Below are positions 1 to 9,096 of a stretch of DNA of 64,000 nt, piece after piece; within the stretch, counting starts at the first letter, position 1, and each line of letters starts with the position of its first letter. The notes below the pieces were generated by a model, which was not told where the DNA came from, did no database searches, and saw only the letters and a list, made by a program, of their open reading frames with translations. Source of the DNA: Hippophae tibetana (Eukaryota; Streptophyta; Magnoliopsida; Rosales; Elaeagnaceae); contig CM072805.1 in the NCBI GenBank assembly GCA_037013495.1, positions 14,604,601 through 14,668,600 on the forward strand. Direction: 5' to 3'. Made by a program: the position numbers and the translations under genes.

Positions 1-238
1 TAGTTCATTGCCTTTTAGTAGATACAAACTCAAGCGATAAAGCTTTATCTTCTACTAGTTCCCTACTAGAATAATGTCTAATATCTATATGTTTTGTTCG
101 AGAATGTAGATCAAGATTTTTATTTATATGTATAGCACTAGTGTTATCATAGTAAAGTGGAATTTTATCTTGTTCAAAGCCATAGACCACTGTTGTCTCT
201 TTTGGAGAACATAAAATCGTGCAAGTATACATGGCCAC
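1..238 (-). pseudogene. Ty1/copia RNase H fragment
   Basis: Minus-strand reading gives the end of a Ty1/copia-type RNase H domain, including the stretch DNTSAIHINKN followed by LHSRTKHIDIRHY and LEFVSTKRQ, which is characteristic of the C-terminal RNase H of plant copia polyproteins. RNase H degrades the RNA strand of the RNA:DNA hybrid during reverse transcription. The piece runs off the left edge of the window. At its other end, near 238, copia similarity stops abruptly and AT-rich LTR-like sequence begins. The matching reverse transcriptase lies on the same strand at about 2105-2790, so both pieces probably come from one polyprotein. Roughly the last part of RT and most of RNase H are missing between them. 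It is a fragment, not a gene. Confidence 0.8.
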
Positions 239-1074
239 AAGTAATAAAATTTAATAAGTAAAGTATTATTCCCACAGAGATTTGTTACTATAATTTGTTA
301 AGTAATAAAATTATTTCACTCTAATTTTATCCAAAACAATCGTTAATTGGAACAAGTTAACTAAAGAGTTTTATGACAAAATTAAAGAATTCTAGGATTG
401 CAGTTCTTCACCAAATTAATCCACTCGAATCATATTATTTTCTCTTGATTTATATTTTTTTAGTAAATTACATTTGTCAACCAAGAACTTCTAATTTTAT
501 CCATACATCTCTTCTCAGCTCCGTATAGACACATCCCACTAAATTAATTCACTATATTCCTATGAGAATTAAATTCACCAAGATTCATTATGTTCTAAGT
601 TCTCAAATGGCCACACATACAATAAAGGTATATTCCTATCCTTCATATATACATGTTATTCTATCCATGAGTAATATACACAAAAATGCCTCTTCCAAGT
701 TTATTTAAGTGCCATATCAATTGATAAATTTTCCAATAATCAAAAGCATTAAGCACAAATAGAATAAACAACTTATAAATATTATAAATCTTTCAAAGAT
801 AATTAAATCCAAGTTTTATAAATTTAGGTAAAATGCAACCCTAGAAAAATTAAATTAGTTCATAATAAAAATTAAAATTACAGAATTTAAGGAATATCAG
901 TTACAGAACACAAAGAAAATTAAAACATTTATGCTCTCTAAATTTTTGGCACACGCAGAACACAACTGAAGCCAAAAATGGCTTCTACATGTTCCACAGT
1001 CCAATTCTCCAACCCTCAAAAACAAACTCAAAACTACCTAAAAACGAACCTCCAAATTTATCATAATAATCCCC

Positions 1075-1082
1075 TATTTATA
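1075..1082 (-). promoter_or_regulatory. TATA box of LTR-like block
   Basis: The minus-strand reading is TATAAATA followed by a GGGG run, a good plant TATA box. It lies about 180-230 bp downstream (minus-strand direction) of two G-boxes. Function is inferred from arrangement only. Confidence 0.45.
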
Positions 1083-1258
1083 ACATCAAATCTCTAAAAA
1101 AAAATACATCATAAAATATAATTTTCTACACGCGGGAGAAAAAATGGTATATCAAATATAATAATTAAATCCACGTAGGGGACAAGATTTTTGAAACACA
1201 CAACAACGTAAAATAGGAGAACGTACACCGTTGCTGATTTTCGTTTCAATTCATTCTG

Positions 1259-1305
1259 CCACGTGTCGTCATCTGATTCACTACAAGATATAATGAGACA
1301 CGTGG
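1259..1305 (-). promoter_or_regulatory. Inverted pair of G-box/ABRE motifs
   Basis: CCACGTGTC (1259-1267) and GACACGTGG (1297-1305) are exact inverted copies of a G-box with the ACGTG core bound by plant bZIP and bHLH factors, including ABA-responsive ones. They lie upstream of the minus-strand TATA box in the LTR-like block. Confidence 0.45.
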
Positions 1306-2104
1306 TAGCCATTTATTCGCTATGAAGAGAGGGCGCATGAGGAATGCGTCGTAGAGGAGAAGTACCTTCAAAGACATGTAGGGTGCGCAGAAGTTGCTGG
1401 AAACGTGCGCCATTTTGGTGTTTCTATTTTAACCAACACATGCCATATGTTCGAGTCTAATTTGTTGAAATAATATTAGAGACACATGGCATTGCATTAC
1501 TCCTTGGAATGAAAGGGCGCATGAAGCTTCTGTGGACCTCGTCGCATGGGACATGGTTTACGCAGCACACACATGGGTCCCACCCTACATACCGATCTAC
1601 ATGGCAGGTGGGCCCCACACGGGTACCGAGCAGCGTGCAACCAGAAAACCTACGTCCAATTGATTTTGTCACATTTGAAATACACGTGCTCATCCTTACC
1701 GTTGATTTTCTAATCTGATGATGCACGTTGCGTGCGGAAAATAGATGGGCGTGGACTTTTTTTCTGCGCATAAAAATAAACTTTTCTTCATTGTATTTTA
1801 GCCCTCCAATTTAATTCAAATAAACTTTTAAACTTTGATTAATTAAAAATTAACCCTTTATCTAAATTAAATTAACTTTTACACTTTTTTAATTGCAATT
1901 TGAACACTCTTTTAATTTAAATTATATTTTCAGACATTTTATTTACAATTAAGTCCTTTTTCGATCCAAATTATTTAATTTTATTAAATATATATTCCTT
2001 AAGAAACTAACAGTAAATAATAATTTATTGCATTAAACTTAACTAAAAATATCAAGAACATAACAATTATAATTAATAAAATAGATAAAAATAACTATAT
2101 AAAA

Positions 2105-2790
2105 TATAGTTATCAACCACAATCATATTCATCATCCACTAAAGTTATGGCACTAGTACTTATGGGGATTCTTAAATGCTTACTTGTTTCAAATCCAAAT
2201 TTCTTAATTAAATTACATGCATACTCGGTTTGTGAAATAAGGATTCTATTATTTAATTATCTAATTTGCAAATCAAGAAAATATGTGAGCTCACCCATAA
2301 TAGAATTTTCAAATTCATTGGTCATGTTCATAAAATCATAAACAATAGAAGTGGATGTTGACCCAAACACTATATGATCGACATATATTTGAGCTATGAA
2401 TATATCTTCTTTAGTCCTTTTAATAAAAAGAGTCTTATCAACTTCCCTAAAAAATCTCATGATCAAAACATAAGCTGTAAGTCTCTCATACCAAGTTCTA
2501 GGAGATTGTTTCAAAACATAAAGAGCCTTATTGAGTTTATAAACATGTTCAAAAAATTAAGGGTTAGTAAAACCTTCTGGTTGTTCAACGTAGACTACTT
2601 CATTTAGTAATCCATTTAAAAAGGTAGACATTACATCCATTTGAAAGAATTTGAATTTCATGAAGCATGGAATGGAAAATAACTAATTGATTCTAACCTA
2701 GCTACAAGCATGTGTGTTTTTTTGGGTGCTAACCTTATTTTATGGTCTATAAAGAAGCTAGCTACTGTCTCAAGGCAAAGCATATAAGCT
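2105..2790 (-). pseudogene. Ty1/copia reverse transcriptase fragment
   Basis: Minus-strand translation gives, in order, a VARLES motif, a DVMSTFLNG motif carrying the first catalytic Asp of copia RT, VEQPEGF, YKLNKALY, KQSPRTWYERL, and IYVDHIVFGST, which is the catalytic YVDD box with the second Asp changed to His. MGELTYFLDLQI then marks the palm/thumb boundary. Similarity fades upstream of the VARLES region, near 2720-2790. The open stretch is 2257-2514; the rest needs frame changes or stops. The protein would copy element RNA into DNA. Loss of a YVDD aspartate and several stops make it inactive. It pairs with the RNase H fragment at the left edge, and the LTR-like insert lies between them. 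Confidence 0.8.
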
Positions 2791-3260
2791 AAATATTTTT
2801 ACCTTACTTCCACAACAGTTGAGATAACAAGAATCTCTTCAATTTTAAGCGAAATGCAGATTGCCATACTCGATATACTTGTGCTTTGGTATGAAAACAT
2901 GAGTTGAGTAGCTCTCACTTCTAATCCTACTTAACACCTTAAAACTAAACATATTGATCTTGAATATCACTATATTAGGGAAAAGGTGTTGGCTAGAAAA
3001 CTAAGTGATCAATATGTTCCTTCTTTTGATAAAAAAGTTGTTAATCTTACAAAACCCCTTCCCACTGCACAATTTTTTTATTTGATACACAAACTTAGTA
3101 TCATTGGCATGATACTAAGTTTAAGGGAGGATGTTGATATGGAATTTGAAAAGGGGATTGAATTGTTTGATGAATTTTCATCTACAAACCTTTAAAGGTT
3201 ATCAATTGTAGTGCTACTATTTCGTAAAGAATGGTTACATATAGTTTAACTTGCATAATC
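2791..3260. other. No gene recognised; short hairpin inside
   Basis: This stretch is AT-rich with no convincing coding sequence. A 70-codon open frame on the plus strand (2986-3195) resembles nothing I know. The only structure seen is the perfect inverted repeat at 3091-3122. Confidence 0.4.
3091..3122. repeat. Perfect 14-bp inverted repeat, 4-nt loop
   Basis: Arms at 3091-3104 and 3109-3122 are exact reverse complements (AAACTTAGTATCAT) around TGGC. It could fold as a small hairpin in either DNA or RNA. No associated gene or transposon end was recognised. Confidence 0.7.
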
Positions 3261-3268
3261 ATTACAAG

Positions 3269-3414
3269 AAGTGATATAATACTTATGATTTTATGTAATT
3301 CTTTCTAAAAATGATTGTGATATCTGATGTAAAGCTTGCGCGCAAGAATAGTAATTGATCATACGTTACTTACTAAGTGTAGTGATAGAATGTGTATGAA
3401 TTTATGTAGTGTAG
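3269..3414 (+). repeat. Left half of tandem repeat split by the insertion
   Basis: Short units resembling TAGTGATAGAATGTCTATG lie here and continue at 29533-29665, on the other side of the composite insertion. A longer piece ending in a GCGCAAG motif also appears on both sides (near 3340 and 29637). If the insertion is removed at its target duplication, the repeat register is restored. This supports the insertion boundaries. Confidence 0.6.
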
Positions 3415-4924
3415 TGATGAGTGCTCAAAAAGCACTAAAATAACCATGATTTTATACATATTAATTAATTAAAAATATATATATATATTTATATGTTTTA
3501 TCATATATTTATATAAATTTGTCTTTTTCAGAATCACGGGTATTTTTATTGTTTTTCAGGTATTTTGGCTTTAAAACGTAACTTAAAGACTCAAAGAGAA
3601 ATACTTGAAGCAAAACATCAAAAATATATTAACAAATAAATGGGGAAAGGTCAACAAACATGGAAAAATTGGACAAAATGGGTCAAAAAGGTCAAAAAGG
3701 AGAAAATCGCGCCCAGCTGCCCAACCGCACGCCCCAGCGCCCACACCCGCGCGCGCCAGCCTTCCAATCCGCGCACGCCCCTGCGCGCCCAGCAGCTCTT
3801 CCGCGCGCGCCGACGCGTTTTCGCCCCATTTTTCAAGTGCAGCCGCCCATGACGTCATGCTGATGTCATCAATGACCTCAGCATTTCCATTACGCGTTTT
3901 TACATTTTTTTACTCATTTTTTATCTCCATCCTCACCTATAAATACCCCATTTCCCTTCACTTCAAAACACACCTTCAACACCTTCAAAACACACTTCTC
4001 TCTTTTTTCTTTCTCTCTTTTCTTAGATTTTTAGGTTTTCTTAGTTTTTAGGTTTTCTTAGTTAATTTCTCTTAGTTTTAGAGTTCTTCCCAATAAGGGA
4101 AGAACTAGTTATGTTTTTGTAATTTTTTAGCTTTTTGATTCAATAAATGGAAGTGCAAATTCCGCTTGGAGGTTTTCGAGCAACGGGAATAGCGTCGAAG
4201 TTCTTTAAGGATTTTATTTTCTTTACAGTTATTTTTTATGCGTTATTCTTACATGTTATATTTAATTTGTCTGTGATTAAATTTAACTGTGTTGGTTGTT
4301 TAGTAAACATGATGTAATAATAACGTTGTTATGCTTGCAAAATATTAAATAGGTAAAAATCTCTAAAATGAATTGATTTTATTTTTATTCATGATTTTAT
4401 ATTAAGAATGTTAGAGAGAAATATATTATTTTTCATTACAAACTTAAACCTGAAAATTAGATTTTAAGGTTTAGTTATCCGGTCTGATTTAGAGTAGTGC
4501 TCTTTTATTTGATGGTACAATCGCCCGGTAGTTAGAACGAAGCTCTATTTCAAAAGTTTTTATAAGAATTATTATCTGAAAATATATTGACGACATGTTT
4601 TCGGTAGTGGTTTTAAAACTTGAAAGTTAGTACTCGGATAACTAAATTCTTAGGTTTAATTTGGACACCTTGAATAAAGTTTAAACTGTCTAACCCCACC
4701 AAAGGTGGCATTTAAATGGTTCATTTTCAATCTCTTAGAAAAAGGAATTAATTTAATTAAGCATATTAGTTATCAACCCCACTCATAGGTGTTAATTGAT
4801 TTGTTTAGTTAACAAAGAATATCTAACCCCACCAAAGGTGGTATTCATACAAAAAAGGGAGAATCAATAAATATCAATTCATATCTTTAATAACCTAAAT
4901 AATATGAGCAAGCATAATTAACTT
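3415..4924 (+). repeat. Element A 5' LTR (3'-truncated)
   Basis: Starts TGATGAGTGCTCAAAAAGC and can be followed against the other LTRs to about 4924, where normal LTR sequence (TTAGTTATTATATCC) is replaced by leader sequence (TTAGTTCTTGGAAGCC) otherwise found near 8757-8770. The junction shares TAGTT with both parents, as expected of a microhomology deletion. The deletion removed the LTR end, the primer binding site and the start of the leader. A poly(A) signal AATAAA lies at 4142-4147. Confidence 0.85.
3649..3945 (+). promoter_or_regulatory. LTR promoter of A 5' LTR
   Basis: Three GGTCAA motifs (reverse complement of the WRKY-binding W-box TTGACC) lie at 3649-3654, 3681-3686 and 3690-3695. 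A CpG-dense segment follows, then TGACGTCA (3850-3857) with a second copy mutated to TGATGTCA (3861-3868). TATAAATA is at 3938-3945. The same order recurs in every full LTR of this family. Confidence 0.6.
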
Positions 4925-5359
4925 AGTTCTTGGAAGCCTTTGTGCCACTAGTCTTTCTTGGGAACGTTGCTTTGTCTAGGAGGATGGTATTTAAGGAGCC
5001 TTTGCCCCACCATTCTTTCCTGGGAGGACTCTTGGTTAATACTGATTATGTTATTTTAACCTTAAAAAAAATACTGAAACTATCTCCAAAATTTTAAAGT
5101 TTTAATTACAATCTCAAGAGTTAGTTTCTTTGTTTGATCTAGGTACAATCGTGTTTTGATGTCTTAATTATTTGATTTGCACCTAGATGTGGGTTATCTA
5201 AAACCCACAAGCATGCCCCTAGTTTTTGGTACAGAAAAATTTGAAAATCAATAGGGCATGTTTGAAACAGTATAGGTAGACAACCTTGTCTTACTTGTAG
5301 GTTTGATTGACTCAATGATGAGGGGACATTGAGTTTACTTAAAAGGCAATCCCCAAGTT

Positions 5360-5408
5360 ACGTCTTGCTAAGACGTTAAACTAAGCGCTGGATGGGAGGC
5401 AACCCATC
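5360..5408 (+). other. Two-hairpin RNA element, copy in A
   Basis: ACGTCTT-GCT-AAGACGT (5360-5376) is a perfect 7-bp stem. GATGGG-AGGCAA-CCCATC (5391-5408) is a perfect 6-bp stem. Equivalent pairs occur at 10401-10450, 15299-15347, 22619-22667 and, inverted, 59334-59382. Confidence 0.65.
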
Positions 5409-5653
5409 ATTTTAGGTAATTTTCTGTTATTTATTTTATTTACTTAATTTTATTGTTTATTCTAGTTTAATAATTTTTAAATTGTTAAAACTAAAAATAT
5501 TTGTTGAGATGTTAGAAGTTAACATCGATCTGTCTGTATACACTTTAATGATGAATATAATGAATGCACCTGCATTTCTCCATTACTACTTACACATTCT
5601 CAAGAAATAGGTAATCTTTCTTCTCTTTTCTCTTTATCTTTAATTTACAGTTG

Positions 5654-5691
5654 TTACATTGAGGACAATGTAAATTCTAGGTTGGGGGTGG
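5654..5691 (+). other. Hairpin plus internal polypurine tract, A
   Basis: TTACATTG-AGGA-CAATGTAA forms an 8-bp stem and is followed by GTTGGGGGTGG. The same combination occurs at 15593-15630 and, with one stem mismatch (TTTACATTG), at about 22925-22965. A purine-rich tract in the middle of the 3' noncoding region could be a second plus-strand primer site; that role is inferred. Confidence 0.5.
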
Positions 5692-6251
5692 TGAAAAGTT
5701 ACCATGCTTAATTAAAAAAAATAAAAAAAAGAGATTTAACAATTTAAAAATTATTTTAAAAAAAATTACAAAAATTTATCATTTCTTTAAATCAAATTTA
5801 AGTAAATAGTTAAGTCTTTTGTAATGTTAGATTAATTTTTGAAAACATATCATGAAATATTTTGTAATTGTTTTTGCTAATTAGTTAGTTTTTGTCATAA
5901 CTAGTATTTCTTGATAAAATGTGGAAATTATATTAAACCCAAAATCGGTGTTTATGAATTTTTTTTAGTGGAGACTACCCTTGTGAGATATAATTTGAGC
6001 CTAATTTCTTTTCTTCAGAGTGAAATATATATTTTTTCTACTCCAAACACATTTCTTATTTATTCAAATTTTTAGATGATCTCTATAGGTATTAGCATTG
6101 AATGTATGAATTTTTTCTCATCTTAATAGAGTATCATATATATTTTTTACTATTATTTTTGCTTAGATTAAATGATTTCAGTAGAAATTGATAGTATATG
6201 CTTATATCTCATTTATGCATGACTGCTACAAAAACAAAAAGACATATCTAG

Positions 6252-6256
6252 GGATA
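6252..6256. repeat. Left target duplication of element B (GGATA)
   Basis: GGATA immediately precedes the B LTR at 6257. The same five bases follow the last B LTR at 26635-26639. Joining the two sides restores continuous element A sequence (a CTAGGGATACCTAAACC type join), comparable with 16155-16172 in B. Confidence 0.85.
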
Positions 6257-8260
6257 TGATGAGTGCTCAAAAAGCACTAAAATAACCATGATTTTATGTA
6301 CATTAATTGATTAAAAATATATATATTTATATGTTTTATCATATATTTATATAAATTTGTCTTTTTCGGAATCACGGGTATTTTTATTGTTTTTCAGGTA
6401 TTTCGGCGTAAAAACGCAATTTAAAGATTCAAAGAGGAATACTTGAAGCAATACATCACAAATATATTAATAAATAAGTGGGAAAAGGTCAACAAACATG
6501 GAAAAATTGGACAAAATGGGTCAAAAAGGTCAAAAATGTCAAAAAGACGAAAATCGCGCCCCGTTGCCCAGCCGCACGCGCAGCCCAGCGCCCCATGCCG
6601 CGCGCACTAGCCTGCCCATCTGTGCGCCCCAGCACGCGGGCACTGTTCACGCGTGCCGAGCTGTGCGCAGTGACAGCCCCCCGCGCGCGCGCGCAACGCC
6701 CAGCAGCCCCCCTCCGCGCGAACCAACGCCTTTTCGCCCCATTTTTCACGTGCAGCTGCCCCCATGACGTCATGCTGACGTCATTAATGACCTCAGCATT
6801 TCCATTACGCGTTTTTACATTTTTTAACATTTTTTTACTCATTTTTTCTCTCCATCCTCACCTATAAATACCCCCCTTCCCTTCAATTCAAATCACACCT
6901 TAAAAACGCACTTCTCTCTTTTTTTCTTTCTCTCATTTCTTAGTTTCTTTCTTAGTTTCTAAGCTTTTCTTAGTTTCTTTCTTAGTTTTTAGTTCAATTC
7001 TTTTAGTTTTAGAGTTCTTCTCTTTTTGAGAGGAACTTGTAATGTTTTTGTAATAATTTAGATTTTTGATTCAATAAATGGAATTGCAAATTCCGCTTGG
7101 AGGTTTTCCAGCAACGGGAATATCGTCGAAGTTCTATAAGGATTTTATTTTCTTTACAGTTATTTTTATGCTTTATTCTTACATGTTATATTTAATTTGT
7201 CTGTGATTAAATTTAACTCTGCTGGCTGTTTATAAACATGATTTAATAATAAACGTTGTTATGCTTGCGAAATATTAAATAGGTGAAAATTTCTAAAATG
7301 AATTGATTTTGTTTTTATTCAAGAATTTTATATTAACAATGTTAGAGAGAAATATATTATTTTTCATTACAAACTTAAAACTGAAAATTAGATTTTAAGG
7401 TTTAGTTATCCGGTCTTATTTAGAGTAGTGCTCTTTTATTTTTTGGTACAATCGCCCGGTAGTTAGAGTGAAACTCTATTTCAAAATTTTTTATAAGAAT
7501 TATTATGTGAAAATGTATTGACAACATGTTTGCAATAGTGGTTTTAAAACTTGAAAATTAGTACTCGGATAATTAAATTCTTATGTTTAATTTGGACACC
7601 TTAAATAATGTTTAAATTGTCTAACCCCACCAAAGGTGGCATTTAAATGGTTCATTTTCAATCTCTTAGAAAAAAGAATTAATTTAATTAACCAAATTAG
7701 TTATCAACCCCACCCATAGGTGTTAATTGATTTGTTTAGTTAACAAAGAATATCTAACCCCTCCAAAGGTGGTATTTTTATAAAAAAGAGATAATCAATA
7801 AAATATCAATTTATATCTTTAATAACCTAGATAATATGAGCAAGCATAATTAATTTAGTTATTATATCCATAAATACTCCACTAATATAAATGATAAAAT
7901 TTGCATAAATATTTATTGAATCTGTATTTGTATTTATTTTTAGATAAATATTTATTGAATCTTGTATCTATGTTTATTTTTATGTTATTAGATTATATTT
8001 AATTAATCTGTATATATGTTTATTTTATGTTATTAGATTAGGAACACAAAAACCAAACTATCGTATGAGGATGTTTAGGATTTAATTTCGTTTTTAAAAG
8101 TTTGAATAATAAATTAAAAACGACATACATTCCTTCCTTAGATCGACCTTGGGAGTATACTTATCATTTTCTTCGAAATGATTCGTGCACTTGCGAGAGT
8201 TTTATAAATATTAAAACCAAAGTATTGGCAAGAATCGGCGATGCTGGTTTTCGCTCATCA
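6257..8260 (+). repeat. Element B LTR-1
   Basis: 2,004 bp, starting TGATGAGTGCTC and ending GCTCATCA. It is followed by a perfect tRNA-Asp primer site. Compared with A-type LTRs it has GAGAGGAACTTG before the poly(A) signal and an extra AT-rich stretch (about 7900-8040) near the 3' end. Confidence 0.9.
6487..6870 (+). promoter_or_regulatory. LTR promoter of B LTR-1
   Basis: W-box complements are at 6487-6492, 6519-6524 and 6528-6533, with a TGTCAA variant at 6537-6542. The CpG-dense block is about 6556-6740. Two intact TGACGTCA sites lie 11 bp apart (6765-6772 and 6776-6783). TATAAATA is at 6863-6870. Confidence 0.6.
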
Positions 8261-8266
8261 AGTTTT

Positions 8267-8284
8267 TGGCGCCGTTGCCGGGGA
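8267..8284 (+). other. Primer binding site, tRNA-Asp type
   Basis: TGGCGCCGTTGCCGGGGA is complementary to the 3' end of plant tRNA-Asp, the primer typical of Athila/Tat retrotransposons. It starts 6 bp after the LTR end at 8260. Confidence 0.9.
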
Positions 8285-9096
8285 AGGAATAGCGTTTTTA
8301 AATTATTTATCAAAATTTTAAAAACATTTTTGTGCTGTAAATAATTGTGATATTTTTTTAACAATAATCAAATTTCATAAGAAATAAAAAAAAATTAAAA
8401 TTAAATAAAAATAATTTTTTTTAATAGTAAAAATAATTTAGAAATTTGAAATTTGAATAAAAAAAATTTACCGTTCATGAATAGTAAAAAAAAATAATTT
8501 CAAAAATTAAAATTTCAAAAATTTTAAGTTAATAAGAAATAATATAGCGTGAATAGTAAAATAAAATTACCGTTCATAAATAGTAAAAAAAAATTAAAAT
8601 TTCAAAAAATTTTAGTTAATAAGAAATAATATAGGTGAATAGTAAAATAAAATTACCGTTCATGAATAGTAAAAAAAAATTTAAAAATTTACTTGAACTT
8701 ATACCTAATTAACTAAATAGCATTAAAAGTAAAAATCTAAGAGAGTTCTGTCTAGGAGACTAGTTCTTGGAAGCCTTTGTGCCACTAGTCTTTCTTGGGA
8801 ACGTTGTTCTCGCTAGGAGAATGGTTTTTAAGGAGCCGTTGCACCACCATTCTTTCCTAGGAACACTCTTGGTTAATACTAATTATGTTATTTAAAAATA
8901 AAAAAAATTAAAAAATATATAAAAAAAATTAAAAATTAAAAAACAAATTAAAATAATTAAAAAAAAAATAAAAATAAAATAAACATTTTGGGTTTAACTA
9001 GTTTTGTCTAGTATTTTGTATTAAATACCATGTAAATTTTCTCTAAATTTTTTATTTTTGTTGACAGGAGTTTTAAATTTACGTTTACAATAGTCT
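8285..9096 (+). other. B1 untranslated leader with tandem repeats
   Basis: Very AT-rich and without genes. An approximately 86-bp unit containing GTTAATAAGAAATAATATA, GTGAATAGTAAAATAAAATT and ACCGTTCAT is repeated at about 8524-8690, with a partial copy before it. Similar GAATAGTAA / ACCGTTCAT units occur at 38990-39300 in the inverted element. The stretch 8760-8870 (starting CTAGTTCTTGGAAGCC) is shared with A. Confidence 0.65.

Larger units (their letters stand above)
239..2104 (-). repeat. LTR-like insert interrupting copia pol
   Basis: This block separates two minus-strand copia pol fragments. Read on the minus strand it looks like an LTR. It has a TATA box, upstream G-box motifs, a GC-richer segment (about 1250-1750) that resembles a U3 region, and AT-rich ends. 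A related layout, including the short motif ACAAGTAATAA followed by a CCCACAG or CCCGCAAGG motif, recurs at 30415-30460, where it adjoins a decayed tRNA-Asp primer site. It may therefore be a solo LTR of a Ty3/gypsy element. I see no clean target duplication, and part of copia pol is missing across the insert, so the boundaries are approximate. Confidence 0.45.
4925..6251 (+). mobile_element. Element A internal noncoding region
   Basis: No open frame. It begins with the leader motif AGCCTTTGTGCCACTAGTC, also seen at 8772, continues through about 270 bp not matched elsewhere in the window, and then gives the post-ORF sequence shared with B and C: two hairpins (5360-5408), a TTACATTG/CAATGTAA stem (5654-5673) and an internal polypurine tract (5681-5691). 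It ends near GACATATCTA, where B is inserted. Lack of gag and pol means A could move only by using proteins from other copies. Confidence 0.75.

Noticed and set aside
2986..3195. A 69-codon plus-strand open frame as a gene
   Set aside because: No recognisable domain, no promoter context, and it contains a perfect hairpin. Its length is unremarkable by chance.
3583..4051. Overlapping Arg/Pro/Ala-rich open frames on both strands in each LTR (also 6478-6867, 17325-17625, 24823-25403, 27750-28108, 37168-37519, 40546-40984)
   Set aside because: They come from the stop-poor CpG-dense block, exist in several frames at once, and differ between copies. They lie across the LTR promoter, so they are composition artefacts.
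8102..8344. Open frames at LTR ends (8102-8344, 18914-19120, 26437-26676, 29294-29518, 38658-38897) as a conserved small protein
   Set aside because: Conserved only because the LTR itself is repeated. The frame crosses the LTR end into the primer site and changes its C-terminus at every copy.
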